DNA of 64,000 nucleotides from Heyndrickxia shackletonii (GTDB lineage Bacteria > Bacillota > Bacilli > Bacillales > Bacillaceae_C): NCBI RefSeq assembly GCF_001420715.1, contig NZ_LJJC01000004.1:2572185-2636184 (forward strand). Direction: 5' to 3'. Of the stretch, positions 43,108 through 52,376 are shown piece by piece. Both the position numbers and the translations under genes were made by a program. The stretch's first letter is position 1; the number at the start of each line of letters is the position of its first letter. The notes under the pieces were generated by a model. That model was given only the letters and a program-made list of their open reading frames with translations, ran no database searches and was not told the origin of the DNA.

Positions 43108-44220
43108 CTACAGTTGTACGGTTTCTTTTTTAATCGTTAATTCTTGGAGTGTATCCTCGTTCACTTCAACACCTAGTCCAGGTTTTCCACTTAGGATAAC
43201 ATTCGGAATTCGATATTCCAGATTCCCAATATCTTTGCTAAACAGTAATGGCCCTGTTAATTCCGTACTTGTGATATTTTTTCTGGCCATTGCCGTATGA
43301 TATCCGGCTGCAGACCCAATCGAGGATTCAACCATCGAGCCTACTTGGCAGCTGAGACCTGCATATTCTGCGATTTTTGCCATATGTAGAGCAGGATAAA
43401 TACCTGCAGATTTCATTAGTTTAATATTGATTTTATCCGCTGCATTTTTCTTGATAATTTCCAATAGCTCAAAAGTATTATGAACGCTTTCATCTGCCAT
43501 GATTGGAATGATGGTCTTCTTTCTTAACTCAGCAAGACCGTTGATATCCCCCATTTTAATCGGCTGTTCCAGCCAGGAAATTCGCAGCGGTTCTAATAAC
43601 GGAAGAGCTTGAGCTGCTGTGGAATAATTCTTCCAGCCTTGATTAACATCCACGCGAATCGGTACTTCATATCCAACAGCTTGTCGAACTGCTTTGATTC
43701 GTTCCAGATCTTTAAAAAGATCAAAGCCAACCTTTAGCTTTAAAGAGCTATAACCAAGTGCCAGCGCCTCTTTTGCCTTGTGCGCCATGATCTCTGGTTC
43801 CTCAATGCTTAACACCTTCGCGAATGTAAGCTCGTTGTGATATTTTCCGCCAATTAGCTCATATATCGGTTTATTTGTATATTTCCCCATCAGATCATAA
43901 CAAGCGATATCAATCGCTGCCTTTGCAGAAGAATTAGCATGGATTCGGCTATCCATCATGTCGTGAATTTTTTCAATAGAAAAAGGACTTTCTCCCATAA
44001 TAGCAGGCAATAATTGGTGTTTTAACACTTCAATCACGCTGAAAAAGGTTTCACCCGTAACATTTTCATCTGGGACTGCTTCTCCATAGCCCACCAATCC
44101 GTCATCCGTTTCCAGTTTCACGATAATGGATGGCATGAAATCATATGTAACATAAGAAATAATAAATGGTTCTTTTAATGGCAAATGAATTCCAACGATC
44201 TCTGCTTTCGTAATTTTCAA
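43108..44220 (-). CDS. Dipeptide epimerase / N-acylamino acid racemase (enolase superfamily)
   Basis: A 370-aa member of the muconate lactonizing subgroup. The catalytic KxK is in SSLKLKVGFD (about 160-170), the metal ligands are the Asp in IRVDVNQGW, the Glu in ISWLEQP and the Asp in IMADESVH, and the second lysine is in DKINIKLMKSAG (about 268). Sequence character is close to B. subtilis L-Ala-D/L-Glu epimerase YkfB, but the neighbouring COG3375 GNAT and M20 gene suggest N-succinylamino acid racemase activity; both activities occur in the family. TTG start eight bases after GGAGGG. First gene of the operon. Confidence 0.88.
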   Translation of the reverse strand: MKITKAEIVGIHLPLKEPFIISYVTYDFMPSIIVKLETDDGLVGYGEAVPDENVTGETFFSVIEVLKHQLLPAIMGESPFSIEKIHDMMDSRIHANSSAKAAIDIACYDLMGKYTNKPIYELIGGKYHNELTFAKVLSIEEPEIMAHKAKEALALGYSSLKLKVGFDLFKDLERIKAVRQAVGYEVPIRVDVNQGWKNYSTAAQALPLLEPLRISWLEQPIKMGDINGLAELRKKTIIPIMADESVHNTFELLEIIKKNAADKINIKLMKSAGIYPALHMAKIAEYAGLSCQVGSMVESSIGSAAGYHTAMARKNITSTELTGPLLFSKDIGNLEYRIPNVILSGKPGLGVEVNEDTLQELTIKKETVQL

Positions 44221-44302
44221 TAGAATTCCCTCCGTATTAATTGTCGTTTGGTTGTCGCTAATAGGTTATTTTTATAATATACTGTCAATTCACGAAAATC
44301 AA

Positions 44303-45646
44303 TCATGAAACAAAATATTTTTTTAGTTTATCTGATATATTATAAAGTGCTCGCGGACGCCCAAGATCATATGGCTGCTCCTCTCCCGTTACCATCAATA
44401 ATTCTTTTTCTAGAAAACGTTTAATTATTCTCTCGGCCGAACGCCTGCTCACTTCAAAATAATCAGCTAATTCTTGTGCAGAAAAGGAACGAAATTGCTG
44501 GAGCCGAATAAAGTCAAGAAACCGATTCAGATTTTTCGCAGTCATTTTTAGACTTTCTGATAGGTTTTGAATTTCCTTATCTTCATTCTTTAAGGAAAAT
44601 TGTTTTTCATTTTCAAACAATGGCCCAATAAGTTTTTTGTCTTCATCCAATAGAAATATTTGTGTCTTTTCTTTTGAATGTTTTTCTGAAAAAAATAATG
44701 CTTCGTTGGCATGGTTTTCTGCATCATTCATGGTATATCCGTAGCCAATCCCAATTTGTAGGCTGGAATTTATTTTGCCTTCAAGCTCCAGAACCTTTTG
44801 TAAGCTTTTTTCTTTCAAACCAGTCTCTAATGAACCCCGATTGGTATAAATCAAAAAAGGCTGATGCTGCTCTAATGACACCCTCGCATTTAATTGCTTT
44901 GCGATTTCATGCAAATATTGCAGTAGCTTAAGGCGAAATTCTTGCTCACCATGACTGGTAGGATAATTCATTACTTTGATGGAAATTACAGCAATTTGCG
45001 AATCCTTTGTTTTCTTAAATTTTGTTAGCGTAACCGCCCTCTCCAACGTTTCCTTTAACGATTGCTTAGTCTGTACCATATAGATAGATGGAATCGATAA
45101 TTTCTGAAGCTCCTCATATACAGCGTGGATACTCGTTAAAGCAAACTGTGTTTTTCCCTGTTTATATAGATCCAAGTGAAACTGAATAAATTGAGAAATA
45201 TCTAAGGATTGTGTTTGTTCTTCTAAATGAAATATCCAAGGGTAGTCCTTTACTGACATAGTCAGATCCGTAATATGTATTTCTTTTAACACATTCTCTA
45301 AAAATTCCTGTTTAGGTAAATCTATCGATATTTTTTCCAACGGGATTTTTTCGTGGAAGTAGATTGAAAATAATGATAAGGAAAGGACGAATTCATTAAA
45401 GGAAACATAAGTAGCCATTAATCGATATTCCTTCATTTTTTTCTGTCCAAAATAATAGGCAATTGCGCCGGAAAATAGTAAAAAATCAACCTCTTTGCCT
45501 GCCTTATCTAGTAAATGGTCAATATCCCATGGAGACTCATAGGAATAGTTAATAAACGAAATTTCCGGATATAAAGCATAATATTCAGAAATCGCATCTA
45601 TAAATAATTTTGAACCTAATACTCCAATTGCAACCATCTTTGACAA
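44303..45646 (-). CDS. Transcriptional regulator with C-terminal winged HTH
   Basis: A 447-aa cytoplasmic protein. The N-terminal third (MVAIGVLGSKLFIDAISEYY) looks like a ligand-sensing alpha/beta domain. The middle contains a degenerate GGDEF/cyclase-like domain (QIAVISIKVMNYPTSHGEQE, SLQIGIGYGYTMNDAENHAN). The last 70 residues are a helix-turn-helix (FIRLQQFRSFSAQELADYFE, VSRRSAERIIKRFLEKELLM). It starts 83 bases upstream of the epimerase gene on the same strand and is probably its regulator. The family is not one I can name. ATG follows AGGAGTTGTCAA. Confidence 0.75.
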   Translation of the reverse strand: MSKMVAIGVLGSKLFIDAISEYYALYPEISFINYSYESPWDIDHLLDKAGKEVDFLLFSGAIAYYFGQKKMKEYRLMATYVSFNEFVLSLSLFSIYFHEKIPLEKISIDLPKQEFLENVLKEIHITDLTMSVKDYPWIFHLEEQTQSLDISQFIQFHLDLYKQGKTQFALTSIHAVYEELQKLSIPSIYMVQTKQSLKETLERAVTLTKFKKTKDSQIAVISIKVMNYPTSHGEQEFRLKLLQYLHEIAKQLNARVSLEQHQPFLIYTNRGSLETGLKEKSLQKVLELEGKINSSLQIGIGYGYTMNDAENHANEALFFSEKHSKEKTQIFLLDEDKKLIGPLFENEKQFSLKNEDKEIQNLSESLKMTAKNLNRFLDFIRLQQFRSFSAQELADYFEVSRRSAERIIKRFLEKELLMVTGEEQPYDLGRPRALYNISDKLKKYFVS

Positions 45647-45802
45647 CTCCTACAATAACTCTTTTTTAAAGTATACCATGGTCATGAGGAATAGTAGTTA
45701 ATTTCTTACAAGCACTGTTTTGCACATAAAAAGAACGAGAAGATGTAGAAAATCCCTCTCGCTTTCAACAGATGATTTTTAAAATTCCTGAAAAAAAGAT
45801 TT

Positions 45803-46216
45803 TTAGCCAGGCACAGGATATTGTTTCAGCTTGGATAAACAATAAGCGATTTTATGTGCGAAATGAATGGGTGATTCTACCGATTGAAGATGAATGTACA
45901 TGATTACTGGATGAGTAAACAGCCAATGATTATGAAGGGCACTTATAATGAGTCCTTGCTGAACTGCTGCATGTGTAAACGCAGGAATTTCTTCTTCAAA
46001 TATCGCCACTTCTGCAATATTGAGTGCATTCCCATATTGATCCAGTGATTCGAACGTGGCATCTACTCCAAGAACGGCCGTGCTTTTCTTTCCCTGAATG
46101 GTTATGTCAAATGGACGCTTAAAATTTACAGAACATACTCCATGATCTACTTTGCTTTTACCTTGTAAAATATGTGCAAACTGTTCACAAACCGAATCAA
46201 AGTTCCCTACTCTCAT
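45803..46216 (-). CDS. DUF1259 (LppY/LpqO-like) protein
   Basis: A 137-aa protein of the DUF1259 family, the single-domain cytoplasmic form without signal peptide. Typical segments: DHGVCSVNFKRPFDITIQGK, VLGVDATFESLDQYGNALNI, EVAIFEEEIPAFTHAAVQQG, ISALHNHWLFTHPVIMYIHL. The conserved histidines (LHNHW...P) suggest metal or ligand binding. Start at 46216 after GGGGAGGGGGAAAC. The function of the family is unknown. It stands alone. Confidence 0.82.
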   Translation of the reverse strand: MRVGNFDSVCEQFAHILQGKSKVDHGVCSVNFKRPFDITIQGKKSTAVLGVDATFESLDQYGNALNIAEVAIFEEEIPAFTHAAVQQGLIISALHNHWLFTHPVIMYIHLQSVESPIHFAHKIAYCLSKLKQYPVPG

Positions 46217-46306
46217 TTTGTTTCCCCCTCCCCTTTGATACATATGCATGTAACATGATTGCTATGAAACATAAGGAGATAAACCTTAATATCGTCAACT
46301 CGCTTT

Positions 46307-46490
46307 AGGGGACAATGAATCCGTTATTTTTGCAAAAAGGCGCCAAATTAAGGGTTAAGCGGACACTAGGTACGTTATTTGTGATAATCTACAGTAAAAA
46401 CACTGATTTTCTGCAAGATAACGGAACCTGTGTCCGCTAACATAAGGAAATCACCCTTTTTGTCACAAATAACGGACCTGTTGTCCGCCG
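46307..46490. repeat. Palindromic GCGGACA repeat, four units
   Basis: Units of the form GCGGACAxxxGGTxCGTTATTTGTGxxA lie at 46307-46336 and 46358-46386 on the plus strand and at about 46438-46413 and 46490-46457 on the minus strand (AGCGGACACAGGTTCCGTTA; GGCGGACAACAGGTCCGTTA). The two pairs face each other, so the whole 180 bases can fold into a cruciform. No coding potential. Confidence 0.75.
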
Positions 46491-46514
46491 ATTTAGAGCT
46501 TTTAACAAACTAAG

Positions 46515-47126
46515 TTATTTTTCCCGATGAACGAGTGTAATTTTATAAACAAATGCTAATTCTGATTGTTTGACAGCATCTGGAAATTTCCCCTCCTCAT
46601 CTTCAAATCCTCCATGTATTTCATTTTTTGAGGTACCCATCCAAGCAGCTAAATAGACAGGTGACTCCTTAATTAATTTGATTTTTTTATTTAACACATT
46701 TCCATACGAGCTCGCAGTTATTTTATTTTTTGATTCCGTTGTACTTGATATCCCATTAGTTAAACCCATGAATAGTATTAGTTTCTTTTCTTCCTGTAAT
46801 GTCTGAATTCCGAATGATAGAATATCATCTTGAAACGTTAAATTTGGTTCATTAGTGCTACTCATTGATTCGTCCGTTTTTTTACCATTTACGTATTTGT
46901 CGAGTTCTATTTTTAAATCTTCGTTTTTCTTTAGATGACCATTTAACTTGAAATATCGGATAAAGTTCACACCTGTTTTGTTGATTAGGACTTTCTCTTT
47001 TTTATTTAATTCAAGTGGTTCAATGGTTAGTCCTGAAGTTTTCTGATCATCTTCTTTTTGTTGTGAGCATGATGCCAACAGGAGTACTGCCAAAACAAGA
47101 ATGATGTATTTTCTATAACATTTCAA
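46515..47126 (-). CDS. Putative lipoprotein
   Basis: A 203-aa exported lipoprotein. The signal sequence is KYIILVLAVLLLASC with lipobox LASC (Cys about residue 20), followed by a charged linker and a beta-rich domain (SGLTIEPLELNKKEKVLINK; SPVYLAAWMGTSKNEIHGGF; LAFVYKITLVHRE). TTG start with AGGGGGAAAC upstream. No specific family recognised. Monocistronic. Confidence 0.75.
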   Translation of the reverse strand: MKCYRKYIILVLAVLLLASCSQQKEDDQKTSGLTIEPLELNKKEKVLINKTGVNFIRYFKLNGHLKKNEDLKIELDKYVNGKKTDESMSSTNEPNLTFQDDILSFGIQTLQEEKKLILFMGLTNGISSTTESKNKITASSYGNVLNKKIKLIKESPVYLAAWMGTSKNEIHGGFEDEEGKFPDAVKQSELAFVYKITLVHREK

Positions 47127-47215
47127 ATTAGTTTCCCCCTATTTTCTATCTATTATATTATAATTATCCAGTATATACCTTTATTTTTATAAATTTCCTT
47201 ATGCAACGCAAAACA

Positions 47216-47250
47216 AAAGCGAAAGTAACTTATTGTCACTTCCGCTTTCG
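47216..47250 (-). terminator. Candidate terminator downstream of thiF
   Basis: Minus strand: AAAGCGGAAGTGAC, loop AATAA, GTTACTTTCGCTTT, then TGTTTTG. It is about 190 bases after the thiF stop. Between the two, on the same strand, a short frame ends NPKTFKNRPAVLGLRVLS, possibly the last codons of a lost gene. Confidence 0.5.
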
Positions 47251-47436
47251 GTGAATCACTTAAGATAACACCCGTAAACCTAACACTGCTGGTCGATTTT
47301 TAAATGTTTTTGGATTCACTTTAATCCTTTACAAATCAATATATTCACCAAAATAAAACTAATTAATCTTTCTACTGTAAAACTTCAAACCGTTTATTTT
47401 TAAATTTTAAATACTCTAGTCATTTGATCATTCACA

Positions 47437-48456
47437 CTAACCAAAGTAACGGTAATATAAGGTTTTCGCCACCTCAATTTCCTTTGTACCGTGGATCAGT
47501 GCTCTTCCATCTTTGAACATTACAAGTCTATGATTACCTACTATAAAAGAAACTAGATAAGGGTTCCGTTCCACTTTTCCATCTAGTTTAGATAATGTTT
47601 GCGCTAACTTTTCTAAATCAAGTTCAACCGGTGATGGCGGCCGAATTTGAACAGATTCCCGACCGCACAAGACAGCTGTCTTGGTTTGGTTGTGATAATC
47701 TAAGTAGGGATAGGTGGGTTTCTGCCCGCATGAAGGACAATTTGCTTTTTTTAACTTATCTACAGAAATTGATGTATGTTGGTTAGACCACAAATCAAAG
47801 GAGACAAGCTTTTTTCTTAGTGATTCATAATCTTCCACAAGAATTTTTAATCCTTCTGATACTTGATATGCTACAACCATTTGTACAGTAGGGCTGATGA
47901 TCCCTGCTGTATCACAGGTCAGACCCCCAATTGGCACTGAATCAAGTAAACAGTTTAAACAAGGGGTCTTACCTGGAATGATTGTATAACTAATTCCATA
48001 ACTGCCTACACACGCTCCATAAATCCATGGTTTCTGATATTTTTGTGAGATGTCATTTAGTATCATTCGGGTGTCAAAATTATCGGTCGCATCCACAATT
48101 AGGTCAACATCTTTGACAAAAGCTTCGATTTCACTGGCTGAAGCATCCTGTACAAATGCTTGAATTTCCACATCTGTATTTATTTGATTTAACCGCCGTT
48201 TGGCAGCAACAGCCTTAGGAATACGTTGTTTGGCATCCTCTTCCTCGTATAATTGCTGCCTTTGAAGATTACTCCATTCGACGTAATCACGATCCACGAT
48301 CGTAAGCTTGCCAATACCTGCCCGAACGAAACTTTCTGCACTTCCTGTTCCAAGGGCTCCTGCACCAATGATTAAGACATGTTTTTTCCTTATTTTTTCC
48401 TGTCCTTCTGACCCTATTGAAGAAAATAATTCTTGTCTTGAATAACGATTACTCAC
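47437..48456 (-). CDS. thiF: Sulfur carrier protein ThiS adenylyltransferase
   Basis: A 339-aa E1-like enzyme that adenylates the C-terminus of ThiS so that it can receive sulfur for the thiazole ring. The nucleotide-binding loop [20 protein letters not shown] (about 26-45), the arginine region [29 protein letters not shown], and the zinc cysteines ([16 protein letters not shown]) are all present. It has a C-terminal rhodanese-free extension like B. subtilis ThiF/MoeB. GTG start overlapping the thiG stop codon. Last gene of the operon here; no thiD follows as it does in B. subtilis. Confidence 0.95.
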   Translation of the reverse strand: MSNRYSRQELFSSIGSEGQEKIRKKHVLIIGAGALGTGSAESFVRAGIGKLTIVDRDYVEWSNLQRQQLYEEEDAKQRIPKAVAAKRRLNQINTDVEIQAFVQDASASEIEAFVKDVDLIVDATDNFDTRMILNDISQKYQKPWIYGACVGSYGISYTIIPGKTPCLNCLLDSVPIGGLTCDTAGIISPTVQMVVAYQVSEGLKILVEDYESLRKKLVSFDLWSNQHTSISVDKLKKANCPSCGQKPTYPYLDYHNQTKTAVLCGRESVQIRPPSPVELDLEKLAQTLSKLDGKVERNPYLVSFIVGNHRLVMFKDGRALIHGTKEIEVAKTLYYRYFG

Positions 48457-49220
48457 CCTATACTCATTCCTTCGGTTGGACTGCTTGCAGTTGCGTAGCG
48501 TTTTTTTGCTATTCTACCAGCTTCATAGCCTAGTCGTCCTGCTTGGATTGCGAGTTTCATTGCTTCTGCCATTTTTACTGGATCTGCTGCTCCTGATACT
48601 GCCGTATTCAAAAGCACACCATCCGCTCCAAGTTCCATTGCAATCGCGACATCGGATGGTGTTCCAATCCCCGCATCTACAATTACTGGAACAGTTGCTT
48701 GCTCGATAATAAAACTTAAATTCAGTGGGTTGATAATTCCTTGACCAGAGCCAATTGGAGATGCACCAGGCATGATTGCGTGCACACCTAATTCTTGCAA
48801 TCTTTTCGCAAGCAGCACATCATCTGACGTATATGGTAAAACGATAAAGCCTTCCTTCAATAGTTCTTCAGACGCTTTGTAAGTCTCAAAAGGATCAGGT
48901 AACAATGTCTTCTGACAGCCGATCACTTCAACCTTAACCATGTCACATAAGCCGGAAGCCTTTGCAAGTTTTGCAATATGGACTGCTTCCTTGGCTGTTG
49001 TAGCACCTGCTGTGTTTGGGAGCAATTTATATCGGGTTAAATCTAGTTTTTCTAAAAAATTCGGTTGGCTTGCCTCAAAAATATTCATTCTTCTAACTGC
49101 AAATGTAAGAATTTCCGATTCTGATACTTCTACCGCTTCTTTCTGCACATCAAAATTTGGATACTTTCCGGTTCCTAATAATAATCTTGATTGAAATTCA
49201 TATGGTCCGATTTTTAACAT
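48453..49220 (-). CDS. thiG: Thiazole synthase
   Basis: A 255-aa (beta/alpha)8 enzyme that condenses 1-deoxy-D-xylulose 5-phosphate, dehydroglycine and ThiS thiocarboxylate into the thiazole phosphate. Near-invariant segments: [51 protein letters not shown] (catalytic lysine region), [37 protein letters not shown] and [20 protein letters not shown]. It starts 1 base after thiS. Intact. Confidence 0.97.
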   Translation of the reverse strand: MLKIGPYEFQSRLLLGTGKYPNFDVQKEAVEVSESEILTFAVRRMNIFEASQPNFLEKLDLTRYKLLPNTAGATTAKEAVHIAKLAKASGLCDMVKVEVIGCQKTLLPDPFETYKASEELLKEGFIVLPYTSDDVLLAKRLQELGVHAIMPGASPIGSGQGIINPLNLSFIIEQATVPVIVDAGIGTPSDVAIAMELGADGVLLNTAVSGAADPVKMAEAMKLAIQAGRLGYEAGRIAKKRYATASSPTEGMSIG

Positions 49221-49221
49221 T

Positions 49222-49425
49222 TCATCCGCCTCCTACAAAATGTACAATTTCTATTTTGTCACCATCGGAAATGGGTATTTCAGAATGATGGCTTTTTTCT
49301 AAAATCTCTCGATTCAACTCTACGATTACAACCTTTGAATCGAGTTGAAAATATTGTAAAACATCTGAAACCACCTTCACGGTTTCAGGGACATCAATAA
49401 AATCCCCATTAATTTGAAGCTTCAT
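49222..49425 (-). CDS. thiS: Sulfur carrier protein ThiS
   Basis: A 67-aa ubiquitin-like carrier: [20 protein letters not shown] ... [20 protein letters not shown], ending in the obligatory diglycine tail (HFVGGG). The C-terminal glycine is adenylated by ThiF and thiocarboxylated before ThiG uses it. Start at 49425 after GAGGTGAATC; a longer frame running back into thiO is an artefact. It starts 13 bases after the thiO stop. Confidence 0.95.
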   Translation of the reverse strand: MKLQINGDFIDVPETVKVVSDVLQYFQLDSKVVIVELNREILEKSHHSEIPISDGDKIEIVHFVGGG

Positions 49426-49438
49426 AGATTCACCTCTT

Positions 49439-50560
49439 TTACACTGTTTTAAATACTCTATCGATACTAAATGCTGATAGATCAACCTGAACTGTTTTTC
49501 CTTCCAGCATATCCGCTATTAATTCCCCCGTGATGGCAGATAATAATATACCATTACGAAAATGACCGGTAGCAATCCATAAATGTTTCCACACTGGGTG
49601 CTCACCAAGATAAGGAAGACCATCTAGCGACTGCGGACGAATCCCTGCCCATGCTCTTTCCCATTCACCAGCCATAATAACAGGTACAAGTTTCTTTGCT
49701 TTTTCTATCAGGAAATGAATTCCCTCTAAAGTGACGCTTTGATCAAATGTATCTGGTGTCGATGTTGCACCAACAAGCGTACGTCCGCCTTTCTTCGGTA
49801 CGAGATAACAATCATGTGAAAATATGGTTGCCGTTAAAAGTGGGCGTGGGGAAATAATAGAAAAGCATTCGCCTTTCACCGGATAAGATTTAAGGATAAG
49901 TCCTGATTCTTGAAGCAGCCGATCACTCCATGCGCCCCCCGCAACAATGACATGATTTCCATAAATTTTTCCGGTTCCTGTTACAACCCCGTTTATTTTT
50001 CCTTTCCTATGAATAAAGGAATGTACCTCTGTAAATTCTCTTATTTCTGCCCCATAGCTTGCTGCTGATTTAGCAAAAGCATGGCTTAGTTGGAAAGGTG
50101 AAAGCTGGCCATCATTTGGAATGTACATTCCTCCAAGTAAATTAGGTGATAAAGCAGGTTCTTTTTCACATAATTGTTTTCCTGTCATCCATTCCACCGT
50201 TTCCCCTGCTTGCTGCTGTGCCTCCATCATTTTTTGAAACTCCTGTACCTCTGCTTGTGAACTGGCAATCTTGACTAATCCCTTCTGCACCAATTCAATA
50301 TCAATCCCTGACCTTTCCTTTAATTCCACAGCTAGATTAGGAAACATCGAACGGCTCTTTTTGGCCAATTGAAAGAGTGGGCCATCCTTTTCAAGCTCTG
50401 CTTGGGCAGCAAGCATTCCCGCCGCCGCACTTGATGCTTTGCTAGCTAAACGGTCCTTTTCTAATAGAATTACCTTTAAGCCACGTTTCGCAAGGTTATA
50501 GGAAATTGCACTGCCATTAACACCGCCACCTACAACGATGGCATCATAACATTCACTCAT
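49439..50560 (-). CDS. thiO: Glycine oxidase ThiO
   Basis: A 373-aa FAD-dependent D-amino acid oxidase-type flavoprotein that oxidises glycine to the imine used by ThiG. The FAD motif is DAIVVGGGVNGSAISYNLAK (residues 6-25), followed by SSAAAGMLAAQ, the middle VIVAGGAWSDRLLQESG, and the C-terminal WIATGHFRNGILLSAITGEL. The start overlaps the tenI stop by 4 bases, consistent with translational coupling. Intact and of normal length. Confidence 0.95.
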   Translation of the reverse strand: MSECYDAIVVGGGVNGSAISYNLAKRGLKVILLEKDRLASKASSAAAGMLAAQAELEKDGPLFQLAKKSRSMFPNLAVELKERSGIDIELVQKGLVKIASSQAEVQEFQKMMEAQQQAGETVEWMTGKQLCEKEPALSPNLLGGMYIPNDGQLSPFQLSHAFAKSAASYGAEIREFTEVHSFIHRKGKINGVVTGTGKIYGNHVIVAGGAWSDRLLQESGLILKSYPVKGECFSIISPRPLLTATIFSHDCYLVPKKGGRTLVGATSTPDTFDQSVTLEGIHFLIEKAKKLVPVIMAGEWERAWAGIRPQSLDGLPYLGEHPVWKHLWIATGHFRNGILLSAITGELIADMLEGKTVQVDLSAFSIDRVFKTV

Positions 50561-51180
50561 TTTGCTTTACCTCTTTCCCTTAACCCAAGTTGAAATGAAT
50601 ATTCTTTTACTGCTTGAAGGGGATTGTCCGCCAACATGACCCCAGACATTACAGCAACCCCTTGTACCCCTGTTTTTAACACCTTTTTCACGTGCTTAAA
50701 ATCAATACCGCCAATAGAAATCACAGGAATAGTCACTTTCGTAGTTACTTCTCTTAATTTTTCCAAACCGCGTGGTTCTACATCAGGCTTGGATTGCGTG
50801 GAAAAAATATGTCCAAACAACACATAATCTGCACCGAACTTTTCAGCATACAACGCCTCATTTAGAGAATGAACGGAACAGCCCAACCTTAAACTTGGAA
50901 ACACCCTTCTTACCGCAGAAATGTCCAAGCTATGATAAGCAAGTTGTACACCCTTTACCCGCGCGACCATTGCTACATCTATACGGTCATTGATTATTAT
51001 TTTTTCTAACGGAACGCCGTTAGCGTTTAATTGATTCACTATTTCAATAAGCTCCCTGGCCGATTTCTTTTTTTCCCTAATATGAAAAGCATCGATATAA
51101 GGATGAATTTCACCTACGATTTGAACCATTTCAGAAACAGACTGCATTCCTGTTGAAATAATATGTAGCTCGGGCCTCAA
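50557..51180 (-). CDS. tenI: Thiazole tautomerase TenI
   Basis: A 207-aa protein of the thiamine phosphate synthase fold. As in B. subtilis TenI it lies in the thiazole operon and aromatises the ThiG product. Typical parts: LHIISTGMQSVSEMVQI, IDAFHIREKKKSARELIEIV, DRIDVAMVARVKGVQLAYHS, RLGCSVHSLNEALYAEKFGA, DYVLFGHIFSTQSKP and the phosphate loop PVISIGGIDFKHVKKVLKTG. A thiamine phosphate synthase (ThiE) role is less likely given the context and the lack of the usual ThiE pyrimidine-binding residues. Confidence 0.9.
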   Translation of the reverse strand: MRPELHIISTGMQSVSEMVQIVGEIHPYIDAFHIREKKKSARELIEIVNQLNANGVPLEKIIINDRIDVAMVARVKGVQLAYHSLDISAVRRVFPSLRLGCSVHSLNEALYAEKFGADYVLFGHIFSTQSKPDVEPRGLEKLREVTTKVTIPVISIGGIDFKHVKKVLKTGVQGVAVMSGVMLADNPLQAVKEYSFQLGLRERGKAK

Positions 51181-51254
51181 TTTACATCCACCAACCTCAA
51201 TATTTGATAAATCTCGTACTCTATTTCATATTTAATAAGAGTGCAATCTTTTTC

Positions 51255-51956
51255 CTATTCCAAATCAGCTATTAATAAACTGTTGACCTTTTGCTTAATC
51301 GGCCAATCTTCCATCCGATAAGCCATTTCCCAAAAGGAGTATTCGTATTGACTGCTTATGATAAAATGTTGTGTCATTCGTTCTAAATCCGAATCCGTTA
51401 CTTGCTTGGCAATCTCGTCAATACGCTGGATTTGCTCCATCACTTTTTCATGAAACCACTCACCGCCATATGCCGCAATCCATTCTTGGTAAATTGGTTC
51501 CTCTGGTGTATTTCCCTTTAATCGCTGCCCAATTTCATCATAAAGCCAATAGCACGGCAATAAGGCAGCAATTATATCACCGATATGACCTGCAAATGCC
51601 GCACGGTACAGATGAGATGTATAAGCATAAGCTGTCGGTGCAGGCTTAAATTCCTCTCTTTCAGCTTCTGTGATCCCCAATTGTTTAGAAAAATGAGCAT
51701 GTAGTTTAAGCTCGGCTTCAGCCGTCCCTTGTGCGTGGACCGCCATACGTGCCGTTGTATGTAAATCTGGTGCCTTAGCTGCCCCATAAGCTTGCACCCT
51801 TGCAAAATGAGAAAGATAATACGAATCCTGTAACACATAATATCGAAAACTTTCCAATGATAGGCTTCCATCTGCAATTCCCGTCACAAAAGGATGATAA
51901 AAACTAGCTTCCCAAATGGTATCCACTTCTTGTCGTAACTGTTCTGAAAAATTCAT
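51255..51956 (-). CDS. tenA: Aminopyrimidine aminohydrolase / thiaminase II TenA
   Basis: A 233-aa all-helical enzyme that recycles thiamine breakdown products by hydrolysing aminopyrimidines. Characteristic parts: FVTGIADGSLSLESFRYYVL (about 23-42), QDSYYLSHFARVQAYGAAKA (Asp active site), the catalytic-cysteine region IIAALLPCYWLYDEIGQRLK (Cys about 135) and FHEKVMEQIQRIDEIAKQVT, SQYEYSFWEMAYRMEDWPI. First gene of the operon; the TPP riboswitch controls it. ATG after TTGGAGGAGATCGT. Confidence 0.95.
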   Translation of the reverse strand: MNFSEQLRQEVDTIWEASFYHPFVTGIADGSLSLESFRYYVLQDSYYLSHFARVQAYGAAKAPDLHTTARMAVHAQGTAEAELKLHAHFSKQLGITEAEREEFKPAPTAYAYTSHLYRAAFAGHIGDIIAALLPCYWLYDEIGQRLKGNTPEEPIYQEWIAAYGGEWFHEKVMEQIQRIDEIAKQVTDSDLERMTQHFIISSQYEYSFWEMAYRMEDWPIKQKVNSLLIADLE

Positions 51957-52019
51957 ACGATCTCCTCCAAAAAATCATTTTGTTGTGCATCCACTAGAGA
52001 TCTTTTCAAAGTGCAACAA

Positions 52020-52054
52020 AAAACCACTTTCTCAACGCTCAAGAAAGTGGTTTT
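52020..52054 (-). terminator. Riboswitch-controlled attenuator of the thi operon
   Basis: Perfect 13-bp stem AAAACCACTTTCT / AGAAAGTGGTTTT with a 9-base loop and a T-run on the minus strand, between the TPP aptamer and tenA. When TPP is bound this terminator is expected to form. Confidence 0.85.
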
Positions 52055-52093
52055 ATATGGAAATTAAAATACACAAAAAATTTCCTTGTTCCA

Positions 52094-52181
52094 CTTCCCT
52101 ACGCTGGTATAAACCAGATCAGGTTCTAAGAGTCTCAAAGTCACACTTTAATCTCAGCCATTTAAATGGCACCCCTAGTGG
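52094..52181 (-). promoter_or_regulatory. TPP riboswitch (THI box)
   Basis: Minus strand from 52181: CCACTAGGGGTGCC, then GGCTGAGATTAAAGTG, GACTCTTAGAACCTGATCTGG, then ACCAGCGTAGGGAAG. The conserved CUGAGA and ACCUGAUCUGG parts and the closing CGUAGGGAAG are all present. It lies upstream of tenA, followed by a terminator. Confidence 0.97.
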
Positions 52182-52376
52182 TAAAAAAAATATTAAGTTT
52201 TCCAACAATATTTCGCTATTATCATAGCATGATTTAAATATATGTCAAGAAGATATATTGTCTAGTAATGTCTTATTTCCTTTCAACTATCTTACTTATT
52301 TAAAATGATATTTAAGTATTTTTAGATCTTCACGGATCCAACTTTTAACCACTTCATACATGATAAATACTTATCA

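Noticed and set aside
43070-43300. Plus-strand frame opposite the epimerase
   Set aside because: Shadow of the epimerase coding sequence on the other strand.
52094-52181. Possible T-box or other leader instead of a TPP riboswitch
   Set aside because: The CTGAGA and ACCTGATCTGG core and the thiamine genes downstream fit only a THI box.
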